64,000 nt of DNA, taken from positions 372,001 through 436,000 of the forward strand of contig JANBPU010000002.1 of the NCBI GenBank assembly GCA_027575805.1. Direction: 5' to 3'. The notes beneath the pieces are model-generated. The model saw only the letters and a list, made by a program, of their open reading frames with translations, searched no databases and was not told where the DNA came from. Numbering within the stretch: the first letter of the stretch is position 1; each line of letters begins with the position of its first letter. Origin of the DNA: Mycoemilia scoparia (lineage: Eukaryota; Kickxellomycota; Kickxellomycetes; Kickxellales; Kickxellaceae). The position numbers and the translations under genes are program-made. This document shows positions 1 through 12,790 of this stretch, one piece after another.

Positions 1-2
1 CT

Positions 3-463
3 GCGGAAGTCAAGCAGGATTTGAATATCCGTCTTAAAGAGTTGATCAACAGGGCACCTGTCATGGTTTTCATTAAGGGTACACCATCACAGCCTCGCTG
101 CGGATTTTCCAAGCAGGTCATTAATATTCTCAATGACCACTCTGTCCAATATGGTTACTTTGACATCCTCACTGATGAGGAAGTTCGCCAAGGTATGTAT
201 AATAGCATCGGCATCACCAAACCAACATTTCAAAAGGCCTTATAGATTTATTTGGCAGTCATATTTGATGCATTTGAATATACTCACGACAATGCTTTTC
301 TCGTTTAATAGGTCTAAAGGAATATTCTGAGTGGCCAACATATCCTCAACTCTATATCAAGGGTGAATTGATCGGCGGGCTTGACATTATCAAGGAAATG
401 ATTGAGGGCGGCGAGTTTGATAATTCGATTCCAGATAGCGAAAAACTAAATAATAAGGCATAA
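3..463 (+). CDS. GRX4: Monothiol glutaredoxin, Grx3/Grx4 (PICOT) type, 5' partial
   Basis: This is the C-terminal glutaredoxin domain of a multidomain monothiol glutaredoxin. The gene runs off the left edge. The reading frame is open from base 3; the TTG at 21 is inside the protein and is not a start. Exons are 3-192 and 312-463, with a GT-AG intron, leaving 113 visible residues. The CGFS active site that binds a shared [2Fe-2S] cluster with glutathione is present, followed by the conserved [12 protein letters not shown] and GGLD segments. In yeast, Grx3/4 act in the cytosol and nucleus in iron sensing and iron-sulfur cluster delivery. Residues before the CGFS motif read like the linker and helix of an internal domain, so an upstream thioredoxin-like domain is expected off the window. 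Family assignment is firm; the exact paralogue is inferred. Confidence 0.9.
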
Positions 464-925
464 AGTATATTGCAATTTAATTTGTTTTCAGTGATTAATT
501 TCATAGGCATTTTGCTGTAGACACTTTTTGTTTAGGCAAATGCGTTGCCAGTTAATTGACTTTTATTAAAAAAAGAAGCTCTTTCAAACTAGCCTAAATT
601 ATATAAATAAGCCCAGAAATACGATGTTTTTATCAAGTGGAAATTAAAATGCCACCATGGATGTATGTATATATGGCTTTAATTTGCGAGTTATTAGTTC
701 AACTAAAAAATCGCAGACATGGCTATAAAGTATTAGTCCCATAACAACTAAATTTTAATGAAATCATTTGCCCATAGAAAAAAAATATCAACAAAACTTG
801 CAATATTATTTTTTGATTTTATTATTATTGTGGGTCTACGTTTGTCTTCTTTTTTGTTATTCTGTGTCCTGCAACCAAACGTTTACACTCCTTATTTCTT
901 CTAGTTTGACGAATTTACCACAAAA
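464..925. other. Intergenic, promoter and leader of RVB1
   Basis: This AT-rich spacer of 462 bases lies between the glutaredoxin stop and the RuvB-like start. A T-rich stretch at about 806-900 just before the start fits a fungal promoter or leader. I see no gene. Confidence 0.5.
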
Positions 926-2423
<1,498 letters not shown>

Positions 2424-2604
2424 GTCGCATATAGTTTATTATATCCATATACATTTATAAACTTTGTTGCCACTTTTCTTTACAATACTTTAAAATAACA
2501 AAATATTCTTTATTCAAGCCAATGACCATGAATTTTATTCGGAAAAAAGAAACAGGTAATAATAAACCAGAATAAAATCTACACAGAAGGAATTTAACTT
2601 AGTA

Positions 2605-2802
2605 CTAATTGATGCTGATGCAAATCTTGCCAATGTGAGCTTGGGATCTAAGATACTCATAGTCACCAAGAACTTCCTCTAGAGAAAATCCAAAGACCTT
2701 GTTGACTGGAGTCTTGTGCTTTCTGGCATGAAGGAGCCGATTGAGTTCCTCAAACATTTTTTGAGTCAATTTTGATGCCTCTGATAACCATACCCTTTTC
2801 AA
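2605..2802 (-). pseudogene. Relic of an MDR-family reductase (C-terminal end only)
   Basis: About 65 codons resemble the last part of a zinc-free medium-chain dehydrogenase/reductase, such as a trans-2-enoyl reductase (ETR1/MECR) or quinone oxidoreductase. The resemblance lies in the VWLSEASKL segment, a helix, and the closing HIGKICISIN strand. It ends in TAA. A stop lies two codons before the first visible TTG, and the region upstream on this strand (to about 3500) shows no Rossmann GxGxxG or other exons that I can find. It is therefore most likely a decayed or truncated copy, although a split gene with exons I failed to see is possible. Family call is moderate. Confidence 0.4.
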
Positions 2803-3322
2803 TAACTATTGTCAGGCCATGATTTATTTAGGCCCAGATCAAACAATTCTGAACTTTCAATTACTTTATTTTAATTTTTATACAATTTTCATCAATATTT
2901 CAGATAGGAAACATTTTCAATAGAAAGATATTTATATTCTTCTTTACCTTTTTAAAATGTATGTTTATTGATTTAAATGGAGGTATAGTTGAAAGAACTT
3001 CAAGATATATTATATTCCACTGTTACTTGATAAATTATATATTTCTTTTGCAAGTTTATTCATATTCCTTCCAAATAAACTTTCACCATTTTTATTTGTT
3101 CCTTCCTGTTCTGAACAGATATTTTCTATTCTTAGTAAAGTCTTTTTAGAGTACAACTTTCTGGCAGATTCAAAGCCATTCCAAATGATTCAGAACTGTC
3201 ATCAGTGATCAACTCCAAAGACAAATGGATCATGGCTTTTGATGCGTATCTTTTAGTCGCTAACGATTAAAGAGTCAATCTCAGCCAAATGAGCGATCAC
3301 AGTCTATTGGCAAATGGCCGCA

Positions 3323-3348
3323 CTTCAAAAATAACTACCCATATATCT
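3323..3348 (+). repeat. Short dispersed motif, copy 1
   Basis: This begins CTTCAAAAATAACTACCCAT and continues with an ATAT tract. A nearly identical stretch occurs at 36232-36259, next to a 77-bp inverted-repeat element. It may be the edge of an old repeat. Confidence 0.35.
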
Positions 3349-3549
3349 TGACGTACATTAGAACTTTTGCAATATTTATAAATTATCATTTCAATTTATG
3401 AGATATTTTGCTATAACCCACCCACAGCCATTGTGTGGCTGATCAGTTGTAAAATTAGACCATATAACCATTTCATTGTAACATTTTTTGGGGAGCAAGG
3501 AGAGTAGAATAAAATTGTGATACGACATGATGCTCTTCTAATTCCATCA

Positions 3550-5025
3550 TCAGCGCAACATAGCTTCGTGGACAAGCTCCAGATCCTTTGGTATTTCTGG
3601 AAGCTGTTCTGTTATTTGTGATTTGGCATTCATCATATGCAAAGCTGCTGAAACAGATGATTCCATAAATCCTTCGACCAAGCCCTCGAATCTCTTTCCT
3701 GTTTGTTTGAAATCCGGATAAGCATTTGCCTCAAGCAAATAAACGCGTAGGTTTTCATCAACAAGGAAGTCAAAGCCAAATTGTTCCATACAGTTTGGCC
3801 ATGGTTGGAACGTCGATGTCTGTGATATGATAGCAGCAAAACAACTTGCAAGTGTGTCTTTTATTTGAGCATATATCACCTCAAGTCCTTGTCTATTGAG
3901 AGAATTCTCGCCGGTCTCGTTATCTTTTGTTGCTAATTCCCAGAAAAGCTCGACAGCCTTGTCTTCGTCGAAGCTTTCGCGTTTGGCTTGTAGGCATGTG
4001 TTTGTAAGATGTGCGCCCAAATTGTCTAGCATCAAACCATCGTTGTCATAGGATTCGGGGGCAAACAGCGCCAGCATCTGTTTATATACGTATACTTTTA
4101 TACTTCCAACAGCAAGGACATAGGTGCGAATATGGAATTTCCTGTTGGAGTATTTTGGCAAAAGTAGGGGTTTATCTATATATCTTTGGATGACAAATTC
4201 ACGAATCTGGGATACTGGCTGTAGCTGCCACTGATTGTTCCTCTGTTGACTTAAAGTTAAGCCCTCATTGTCGTCATCCATGGTTGGAACTCTAAAAGAG
4301 TTGTCATTGGAAACACTGTCTCCGTTGATGTTGCCATTATTCTTATTTTCGCTTTCTTCAAGATCCTCATTGTATTCATCCTCGACATCAGAGGCCATTT
4401 CTGAACGCAGAATCTCCTCTAGCCTTGTATGTGTATCAAATATATGGATGCCAGCACCTCGTCCTGTTAGCGATGGTTTGAGTATAAATCTTTGAATGGC
4501 ATCCCTATCGCCACCTTCACCTACAATACATTCATTATTTACTAGGGCCTGATCAACTTCAAAACACTCCTGCATAGCTTCATCGAGATAGTCAATATCG
4601 TCAAGATCGAATATCCAAGTTTCTGGAACATTTTTGTATAAACAGCTATCAGAGTTCTTAGCCATATGTATTCTAAAGTTGTAGGACATTTGTGCTTTAC
4701 GTATGAGCCCCTTTCGAATAAAATAGGCGTTGCCAAAGACCATTTCATTTGGATTTCTATGCATAAGGTCCCAGTCAAAGTCTTCGTATTCTAGCCAGAA
4801 AAATGTGCAGCCTGAATTTTTATCACCGCTATTACTGGTAGAACCATTTATGTCATCAGAACCAGCAGCCATGGCAAGCTGCTGGATTTCTTTGATCTCT
4901 TGTCCAAATGCTTTTATTGTTTGACAGTCGGCAATATTTGAGTATCTGTTCCATATATTACGAAGTTTGTCCTGAACATAGGGCTCGGACATACCCAAGA
5001 ATACAGTAAACTTTTGGCTGGTCAT
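3550..5025 (-). CDS. Tubulin-tyrosine ligase-like (TTL domain) protein
   Basis: This single-exon gene encodes 491 residues of the ATP-grasp TTL superfamily. An N-terminal segment (about 1-90) precedes the domain. ATP-grasp signatures follow in order: FILKPSLTGRGAGIHIF (nucleotide-binding lysine), EFVIQRYIDKPLLLP, KFHIRTYVLAVG, HLTNTCLQ, and near the C terminus FGFDFLVDENLRVYLLEANA (metal-binding Asp, Glu and Asn). The order and spacing match fungal TTL-domain proteins such as the C-terminal half of yeast Pby1. Family members add amino acids to tubulin C termini, but several fungal ones have no proven substrate, so the substrate here is open. An acidic, Asn/Ser-rich insert (residues about 212-255) is unusual and probably a disordered loop. 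The ATG at 5025 is the first in frame and the stop is TGA. Confidence 0.85.
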   Translation of the reverse strand: MTSQKFTVFLGMSEPYVQDKLRNIWNRYSNIADCQTIKAFGQEIKEIQQLAMAAGSDDINGSTSNSGDKNSGCTFFWLEYEDFDWDLMHRNPNEMVFGNAYFIRKGLIRKAQMSYNFRIHMAKNSDSCLYKNVPETWIFDLDDIDYLDEAMQECFEVDQALVNNECIVGEGGDRDAIQRFILKPSLTGRGAGIHIFDTHTRLEEILRSEMASDVEDEYNEDLEESENKNNGNINGDSVSNDNSFRVPTMDDDNEGLTLSQQRNNQWQLQPVSQIREFVIQRYIDKPLLLPKYSNRKFHIRTYVLAVGSIKVYVYKQMLALFAPESYDNDGLMLDNLGAHLTNTCLQAKRESFDEDKAVELFWELATKDNETGENSLNRQGLEVIYAQIKDTLASCFAAIISQTSTFQPWPNCMEQFGFDFLVDENLRVYLLEANAYPDFKQTGKRFEGLVEGFMESSVSAALHMMNAKSQITEQLPEIPKDLELVHEAMLR

Positions 5026-5756
5026 GGTTATAACGATAATGGTGGGAGTGCGTGGATTTTGTTGCTATTAATAAATAATTTTACTTGTAATATTTTATAG
5101 TTATGAAGGATGAAGTTAAAAAACAACTAATTTATAGAAAGGGAAGGGTCTAATAAACAACACTAGCACTTGCATTGGTAGATCTTTTTTTGCGATATCT
5201 TGAGGGAATGGGTGCTGGCTAATTTTCTAGCATAAATCCAAAGTACCAATAGATAGATCAATTCAATCAACTGTGCTTTAATCTGCAAAAGGACTGAGTG
5301 GTTTGGCTCAACTTGTAGTGTAACTTGAATCTGTACTTTTAATTCCGATTAATGGCTGGAGATGTTGGATTTGTAATTCTGATCAGTGACTTGAACTATT
5401 AAACTGTTGTCAAATTTTACATTGGTTTGACAAACTTAATCTCCACATAATGTCATAATGAATCCTACACGACTCAGATTTGCTTTGTCGGCTCTACAAA
5501 ATACTCTATTCACTTTTTATTAGCCACAAATAAAGTTTCAAGTATCTACTATTAATATGGTCAGATTTCATACAGCCATAGGCAAAAATGGGTTCCTAGA
5601 AGCTGCATAGCAAATAACTTGGTATTGGGCTAAAACCTGAGGACCTATTTCTGTCTACAATACACTTGATCACTGATGAAGATTGACTTTATATTCTTGA
5701 AGTTTTTGTTTATCCAATATATAATAGCCCAAACCCTATGTCAAAATCCAAACATT
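5026..5756. other. Intergenic; promoter of the TTL gene and one inverted-repeat element
   Basis: This 731-base spacer separates two minus-strand genes. It contains the 77-bp element at 5580-5656. Otherwise it is AT-rich with no recognised gene. Confidence 0.5.
5580..5656. repeat. 77-bp inverted-repeat element, copy 1
   Basis: The left end reads AGGCAAAAATGGGTTCCT. The reverse complement of the right end is AGACAGAAATAGGTCCT, so the ends form an imperfect inverted repeat of about 17 bases. The element is the same length as a second copy at 36121-36197. The ends agree better than the middle. It resembles a tiny non-autonomous transposon (MITE) or a conserved hairpin. No target duplication is clear. 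Confidence 0.5.
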
Positions 5757-7515
5757 CTATGAAATGTGCTCGTATATGACAGAAACCAATTTGTTGTCTT
5801 TGACTGTGGTTTGTATCTGTTCGGGAATCGGTAGCTCTGTGTTTTCCTCAACATCTTCTTCATCAATCACCTTATTCACTGGGAAGCTTACGTTGATGGA
5901 TGAGCTCTTTGCTGAGGTTATGGTGGTTAGGTCTGCTGTTTCCTTGGACAAGTATAGTGAAATGCTGTCGGACTTATCAATGGATATTGCTGGAACAGAG
6001 TTCACAACTTGCATTTCAATCGATCTCGAGTTAATAATGACCGCCTCGCTTAGAACGCTGTCAAACACTACACCTGTGCTTTTGCAGTTGTCCACAGTAA
6101 TGGTATTTAGCTTGTTCTTAATCTGAATAGTGCATCCAGTGCAGTTGTATATGTACACAGTGTATTTAATGTCCTCAATATCAATTGTAAGCTGCTCATT
6201 CTTGTAGTTTTCTACAACCCATTTCTTGCCTTCCAGGGCCAATTTCGGTGGTTTACTAATGGTAGCCTTTGGTGTGCTGCCAGTTGCACTGGCGGTAGAC
6301 TTATTGGCCCCAGATGAGACAACTGAGCTTCCTCTAAGGTTTGGGTTCTTGTGTGTCATTTGGCTCTTGTCTACCTTACGAAGAGATGCAGTGATATCAC
6401 TGCCACGGTTCAGATCACTAAGGAGAGAAGTGCGTGCTTGACTGCTATCCTTGGAGCTGTCTTTAGGAGTACCAGAGTCAGAGTCAAAGAAGCCTGCTGG
6501 GGGAGGAGGGGGTGGTGGTGGTGGTGCTGCGGTGCTGCTAGGTCCTTCGCTGGGTTTATCAGAGCCAGCCTCTTCATTGCCGCTATACTTCTTAATATAC
6601 TCTAAAGCCTTGTCAGATTCAAGACCCTTTGGGCTCCAAATCAAACCAGTTCTGTGATACTGCTTAACGTAGTCAGCTAGTGCTGCCAATAGCTTTTCGT
6701 AGCCAATTACCCACTTGACTTCAGGCTCCCCAGCTTCCCCCTTATTCTTTGCATCTTTTCTGACACGGTTACCATAGAACTGAGCTGAATCCTTAAAGTC
6801 CTTGATGTAAGGAACTGGTGTCTTTTCCTAGATATTAGAAAAGATACAACATTGGATTTGTGTTATTCAGGATGTGGTTAGATATCATGAAATACGTCTA
6901 TTTGACTTACCACCGCCACCCAGCCGAATGCTGGAATGCCATCTACGATTGAAGATAAGTGATTGAAGAAGGGCGAGCGGCGATTCTTGTCCTTAACTTC
7001 GCCAATAGCTTTGATACACTCCTCTTGGTATTTCAAAAACTCGCCATACTGTGCTGGCAGCGGCCTTTTCGATTGAGAAGCAACCTTCAAAAATGATCTT
7101 TGCAGGCTAATAAGCTCTCTCACAAGCTTGCCCTAAACAAACATGCACATAAACACAATCGACACAAATTGTTAAGCATTTTTATTCTACAAGGCGATTT
7201 AACGAGTGCGGTTTAATGTATTGGAGGATTGGGTAAACACACCTGCTCGGCCACAACATCGCCAATAGCTTCTGAATTTTCAAGGAAAGCATCAGCAAGT
7301 GCAACAATCTGGTCGTCAAAACCAACAAGTGCAGGTAGGTCGTCTTCAAGGTCGTCTTCAACTTCAGAATTCCCAGCATTTGCAGGCTGTTCTTGTCCTG
7401 GCTTTGCAGCAGCTAAAGCAGCCTCGCCTCTTTCTTTGGCAATGGTCTCAAGGCGAACCGTTGCCGATTCGAGGCGTGCTAAAAGAGCACTAAGGTTTGT
7501 AGATTCAAGCGACAT
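5757..7515 (-). CDS. CAP1: Adenylyl cyclase-associated protein (CAP/Srv2)
   Basis: This encodes an actin-monomer recycling protein that binds cofilin-actin and, in yeasts, adenylyl cyclase. Exons are 7243-7515, 6911-7132 and 5757-6827, giving 521 residues (yeast Srv2 has 526). The N-terminal oligomerising helix (MSLESTNLSALLARLES) is followed by the helical folded domain with GIPAFGWVAV and TGLIWS. A nine-proline run (profilin/SH3 ligand) lies at about 267-275. A WH2-like actin-binding stretch (SLLSDLNRGSDITASLRKV) lies near 298-318, and the beta-helical CARP domain runs from about 363 to the end. The start at 7515 is chosen because it gives the family N terminus; an in-frame start further upstream (7575) adds residues unlike the family. 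All domains are present. Confidence 0.95.
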
Positions 7516-7844
7516 TTCCGTGGTGCGTATGTGAGATAATATAGGGGAAATATAAAAACAAAGGCAATGCCTCACTCTTCAAGAGCCCCTTTTGGTCTTG
7601 CTTTTGTGTATGATGGGTGAAAGCGATGACGATTACGCTGACCCACAAGAGTCTAGATCTCAGTCATAAAGGTGGTTAGTGGATTTAAGTCTATCACCAA
7701 TGCCAGTGATTTACAATTAATTTATTGTACTTTAGTTCTAAAAAAACATGTTAAATGTATCCTAAAAGTAGACTCGAGGGGGGATTTGTTTACTGCTAGT
7801 GATGGTGGGGGGTTTCTGAAAAGCATATGGCCCAACACACCCTT
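7516..7844. other. Intergenic, CAP1 promoter and NAG1 3' flank
   Basis: This 329-base spacer separates two minus-strand genes. The CAP1 promoter must lie here. One AGGGGGG run at about 7778 is noted. I see no gene. Confidence 0.45.
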
Positions 7845-8948
7845 CTATGCTCCATATGGGATAACCTTGTATTTGAGTGGTCCAGCAACTTGGCCATATA
7901 GACCCAGGTTTTCCCTGCCGATCATCTCGTCTTGGACCTTTTCTATACTCTTGAAGTAGCGAACAGTCTTAACATGGAGCTCCAATGTCGAGTCCTCATC
8001 GCATACAATCAACGAGCGAGGGTGGAGCTGGACAGCAGAAACAGTCCACATGTGGTTTACACCCTCTTCGAGACACTTTGCAAGGGCTACTGCCTTGTTG
8101 GCGCCGGTGATGATGACCACGACTTCGCGTGAGTCCATGACAGTACCAACCCCGACAGTAAGAGCAAGCTTGGGAACCTTGTTCACATCCCCATCAAAGA
8201 AGCGGGCGTTGGCAAGGATTGTCTCGTAGGCAAGTGTTTTGACACGAGTGCGGCTTTGAATGCTACTTCCAGGCTCGTTGAAAGCAATGTGGCCGTCAGG
8301 ACCAATGCCTCCCAAGAAAAGCTCGATACCCCCATAAGACTTGATCTTTTCTTCGTAACGGTCACACTCGGCCTGGAGATCTTCTGCATTTCCGTTAAGG
8401 ATGTTGACGTTCTCGGGTGGGATATCAATGTGCTTGAATAGGTGATTCCACATGAAGCTATGATAGCTCTCAGGGTGATCCCTATATGCAACAGATTATC
8501 GATTCAATGGACATTGTTCATCATGTGGTCTTTTTCATTTAGGAGATCACAGGGCTAAAGCATATGTCGTCATTTATAAACAGGCTTTTAGGAGGCCCCA
8601 CATCCTTACCTTGGAAGCCCTACATATTCATCCATGTTGAAGGTAACTACGTTCTTGAAAGATATATCGCCTTCACGATACATTTGGACTATGCGGCGAT
8701 AGGTTCCGATTGGTGAGGAGCCAGTAGGAAGGCCCAAAACAAAAGGTCTATCTGGGGTAGGGGCAAACTGCTCGATTCTGGCCTTTACATAGGCAGCTAC
8801 ACAAGTTCAATTAAAAGATCGTGTTACATTAAAGCCGCCGTGTATCCATTTGAAAGGGAAGATGGGCAGTCAAAATAAGCAAGGGTGGTTTCTGCTTACC
8901 AACGTATTCGCTGACCTGGTCAGATGTGTCGCGGATAACTAGTCTCAT
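7845..8948 (-). CDS. NAG1: Glucosamine-6-phosphate deaminase (isomerase)
   Basis: The enzyme converts glucosamine-6-phosphate to fructose-6-phosphate and ammonia, the last step in recovering amino sugars such as those from chitin. Exons are 8900-8948, 8610-8796 and 7845-8481, giving 290 residues, like animal GNPDA (289) rather than longer forms. Visible family motifs are [15 protein letters not shown] (phosphate loop), [10 protein letters not shown], the catalytic [17 protein letters not shown] with its conserved Asp and His, TRVKTLA and TVGVGTVMD. The short first exon encodes [16 protein letters not shown] and matches the family start. The gene is divergent from succinate-semialdehyde dehydrogenase, with a 0.73-kb spacer. 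No oddity was seen. Confidence 0.96.
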
Positions 8949-9680
8949 TCTAGTATAAAGTACTTGCAAGATAAGAACCAAAGATAAATATGCGGTCTAT
9001 TTCAAGCCTATGTTGGAGAAAAAGATAAAGACAAGGGAATAAGCTGCGTCAGGATAGAAGCACAAGGCTGACCAGAACAATTCGCAGGGGAGCAAAACAT
9101 TTTATAGCATCGAGTCTCTTGTCCATGTGGATAGGTGATAAGACGCGGCGTGGACCAATGCTGATAAGAATTTCTGGGCAGGATAGGAAATAGCAGCAGC
9201 ATTACTGCTGGCAACATCCTCACGGTAGGGGGAGTACACAATATTTGTGACGGAAGCACTTGGGCCACTCATGCTTGATGCAGGGCACTTTATCGGCCCT
9301 ACATTGCCAAATCAGGCAGCAAATCTGCCGGAGTGACTATTGGTATAAGTGGATCGTCATCTTGACATTGGTAATGATTGGGCTGATCTCCTTTTGTTGT
9401 TATAAATGCTCACGTATAGCTCAGGCTTGGGCGTCTTGCTGTCTGCATTCAACCCTATTGTTCCTCCATGCTGGGCTTGCAGGGATTTCATACCAGGCGC
9501 CACCGCCGAAGGCCTTGTTCATGGGTAAGGCCAAGTACGCATTGTTCACTGTTTAGGAGTAGGGGAGCTGGCGTCTTTTTGTGTATCCCACAAGTTGTTT
9601 CTCCAAAGTAGGGAAATTATATATAACCCACAGCCCATTCTTGGGCACCCAAGATTAAAGAGATATCCATATTATTCGTA
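8949..9680. promoter_or_regulatory. Divergent promoter region NAG1 / UGA2
   Basis: This 732-base spacer feeds two divergent catabolic genes. It contains at least three STRE-like AGGGG cores (about 9086, 9224 and 9557). These five-base cores occur by chance, so function is inference. I see no gene in it. Confidence 0.4.
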
Positions 9681-12003
9681 ATGCGCCCCACTGTTCTAAA
9701 TTGTTCTTTTAAAGAATCCTTTTCGCATTCAAGCTTACTTGGCCGACTAACAAGCCAAAAAGTTCCATCTATTGTATTCCGCCCCACATACTCATGTCGA
9801 GGCTATTCGCTCCTTAACATTTCCAGTTACAAGCGCACCAGAAATCTCTACCAAACAATGCCCCAACCTTTCTCCAGCTCGTCTATCCCATCTACACTAA
9901 GTAGTGTTAATTCTCTACACGAGGCAAGTAATCCGATCAGAAAGTCACATTTGGGCCAATAGCAAGCAAGAGAACGACACTGTTTATGCTTATGTTGAGA
10001 ATAACAAACCAATTTTCCATGTTTATTTTTGTAGCTGAAAAAGCTAAACGACGCCTCCTTATTTCACCACAATGCATGTATAAATGGCAAGTGGGTGGAG
10101 TCTAAAAGCAGCCAGAAGTTTGAAGTGCATGGTAAGCCAACAGCAGAATACAATTGCTAAAAGGCATGGAGATATTGCTTGGCCTTGATTTTAGGCTTGG
10201 TTTTGTTGATGTGCGTCCTTAGATCCTGCCACCCTGGCTCGCATAGGGGCCCTTCCAGATATGAATTCTAGTGATGTCCAATCTGCAGTCAGTTCAGCAA
10301 AACGTTCTTTCCAAGAGTGGTCCAAGTTCACAGCAAGGGTATTTATATAAAAAAGAGTATTTTGGATTACACGCTCTATATAATGACAAAGTTGCTGACT
10401 TATACCATTACATGTTTGTAATACAGAAAAGAGAAGCTTGCTTGCTCAAGTGGTATGATCTTATAAGAGAAAACAAAAAGGATCTTGGGCGCATAATGAC
10501 CATAGAGTGTGGAAAGGTAAACTTTATGTAATGTCAGCAATTGAATCTTTATGATAATTAAAAGTCCATTGCAACTAACATTACCCGTCATTATTCATGT
10601 AAACTGATCTAGCCCACAGCAGAGGTAAAGTTGTTAATATCCATAAACAGAAAAATGAACGCCTCGGTTGCTTTATTACTAATACTTATCATCTCCTTTG
10701 AAACAGGCCGAAGGAGAGGTTGAATACGGTGCCTCCTTTATAAAGTGGTTTGCAGAAGAGGGAATTAGATCCTATGGCGACTACATCCCTGCTCCTGGCG
10801 CCAATACCCGCCATGTGTTTATGAAGCAGCCACTTGGAGTTGTAGGGATAGTGACACCTTGGAGTACGTATAAATAAATTTGGATGTCTGCTGATGGCTG
10901 TTTGTGATCTAATTGTGTATTGCTATTTTGGGCTTAGATTTCCCTATTGCAATGATCACTCGGAAAGTTGGTGCTGCACTTGCAGCCGGAAATTCTGTGG
11001 TTATAAAGCCTGCATCAGAGACACCCTACTCGGCCTTGGCTATCACCGAGCTTGCCCATCGTGCTGGGATCCCTCCCGGTGTTATTAATGTTGTCACCAC
11101 CCATTCAAATGTCGAGGAAGTCGGAACAGAGTTGTGTACAAACCCTGATGTCGCAAAGATATCGTTTACTGGATCGGTATGTATCGCTAAATTCCTTTTT
11201 TCATCATACTTGGGGTTAAAACGTTACATAGTAATATATACTGTTTGTAGACCGGTGTTGGCAAGAAGCTTATGAGTTTGGCTTCAGGCACTATGAAACG
11301 AGTGTCCTTCGAATTGGGTGGGAATGCGCCATTCATAGTCTTTGACGATGCAGAGATAGACAAAGCGGTGGATGGCCTTATGGCTTCCAAGTTTAGAAAT
11401 GCTGGTCAGACATGCGTTTGTGCAAACCGCATATATGTCCATCAAAGTATACACGATGAGTTCGTTGGGAAGGTAGCGGATCGTGTTGCTCAGCTCAAAG
11501 TGGGCCACGGTCTTGTTGAGGGTGTCAATATTGGTCCATTAATTTATGATCGTGCTTTGACCAAGGTTGATAATCTAGTCCAGGATGCCATCAATAAGGG
11601 TGCTAGCGTCGTTACAGGTGGAAAATCCTTGAAAGATAGCATGGTTGGGCACTTTTACTCTCCAACTATTCTGACCAACGTCAAAGATGATATGCTGGTC
11701 GCAAAGGAGGAAATATTCGGTCCCGTGTGCCCCATCTTCACTTTCCATGACGAACAGGAGATAATACAGAGGGCAAATAATACTCGAGTAGGCCTTGCTG
11801 GCTACTTCTTTAGCAGGGACATCGGCCGCATCTGGAGAGTAGCTGAAGGTATCGACGTAGGTATGGTCGGAGTTAATACTGGTGCAATCAGTTCTGAGAT
11901 AGGACCATTTGGCGGTGTAAAAGAATCTGGTTTGGGCAGAGAGGGATCCAAATATGGCCTGGATGAATATCTAAACATTAAGTGGGTCACTTTGGCTCTT
12001 TAA
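9681..12003 (+). CDS. UGA2: Succinate-semialdehyde dehydrogenase, mitochondrial-type leader
   Basis: This NAD(P)-dependent aldehyde dehydrogenase is of the GabD type and oxidises succinate semialdehyde to succinate in the GABA shunt. Exons are 9681-9923, 10035-10131, 10223-10338, 10427-10516, 10707-10863, 10938-11176 and 11251-12003, giving 564 residues. Motifs include TPWNFPIAM, the Rossmann SFTGSTGVGK, the general base Glu335 in FELGG, the nucleophile Cys369 in NAGQTCVC, and the SSADH-type end [24 protein letters not shown]. The first about 60 residues are rich in Ser, Arg and Lys with few acids, which looks like a mitochondrial presequence. Intron 1 (9924-10034) has a GC donor, GCAAGT, needed to keep frame. 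Substrate is inferred from the C-terminal signature. Confidence 0.93.
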
Positions 12004-12499
12004 GTTTTTTTTCTGGGCTTCTCATTATCTTTTAGGATATGTGTCCAAAATTAAGAATTTGATTGATAATAATTTGAATCACATAGCGAGAATATGGGAA
12101 GTTCTCTATTGAAAGTGAACCAAATGGAACACCCATGAAGCCTGCAAATTTGGCCCATAGGCCGTACATTTTAGACTGGCATTGGAGTGGTTATTCTGGT
12201 ATAATTTAGAGGAGGCACTGTTATATGAGATATTAGTTTATGACGAGTATTTGGAAGACTGTGTTCTAGAGTTGGTGATGGGTTGCTCAGTATGGCAAGG
12301 TTTCAATAAAATACGAAAGGATTGTGCTTACAGGGTTCTCCAAGGTTGCCGGAGATATTACTGAATATTCATAACATGCTGATGATAAAAGCCGCAGCAT
12401 TCTGATTGAAATGCTTCAACATCAATTGTGTTTCAGATCTATTCTAGTGAAAGCAAAGGTTTGATGAAGCTTGCAGGACACAAATAGGCTGAAGTAGAT

Positions 12500-12790
12500 A
12501 TGGTTCTTTCTGGCGAACTCGGAAAAGCCGGATGTCATAGGCTAGTAGTACTACGTGTAAATATTATTGGTGGCGCTCCATCAGATAACTTTTTTTGCAA
12601 GCTGAAGAATGGGATAGAAAGGATCGGCCCAAAATGCACGTTTGCAGGCTGTGTTGGGGACTTATCTGATGGAGACATCGCCAAGCGTGTTGTAGATGTT
12701 GCAGTAAGAATGGTTGGCTGCATTAGTAGACTTATGTGCAATGCCAGTATGCTTGAGCCGGCAGAGAAGATTGCAGGTTGTTCAGTTTGA
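12500..12790 (+). pseudogene. Degenerate short-chain dehydrogenase, left-arm copy
   Basis: Codon by codon this resembles exon 1 of the intact SDR at 29840-31079. GELGKAGCHRL corresponds to SRGLGKAVCHKL, PKCTFAGCVGDLSDGDIAKRV to PECTFVPCAGDLSDGEIAKRI, and LEPAEKIAGCSV to LEPVKKIANCSV. The NNAG motif has become CNAS, the glycine-rich loop is altered, and a TGA follows the exon-1 equivalent. No Tyr-x-x-x-Lys segment can be found downstream. It lies in the same order relative to its zinc-finger gene as the intact copy does, so it is the duplicated partner that has decayed. Confidence 0.8.

Larger units (their letters stand above)
2424..3549. other. Intergenic with a gene relic
   Basis: This 1.1-kb spacer holds the oxidoreductase relic listed separately and a 26-bp motif at 3323-3348 that recurs near 36.2 kb. 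A small hairpin (stem CAGCCA/TGGCTG, loop TTGTG) lies near 3425-3445. The rest is AT-rich, and I recognise no intact gene. Confidence 0.5.
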
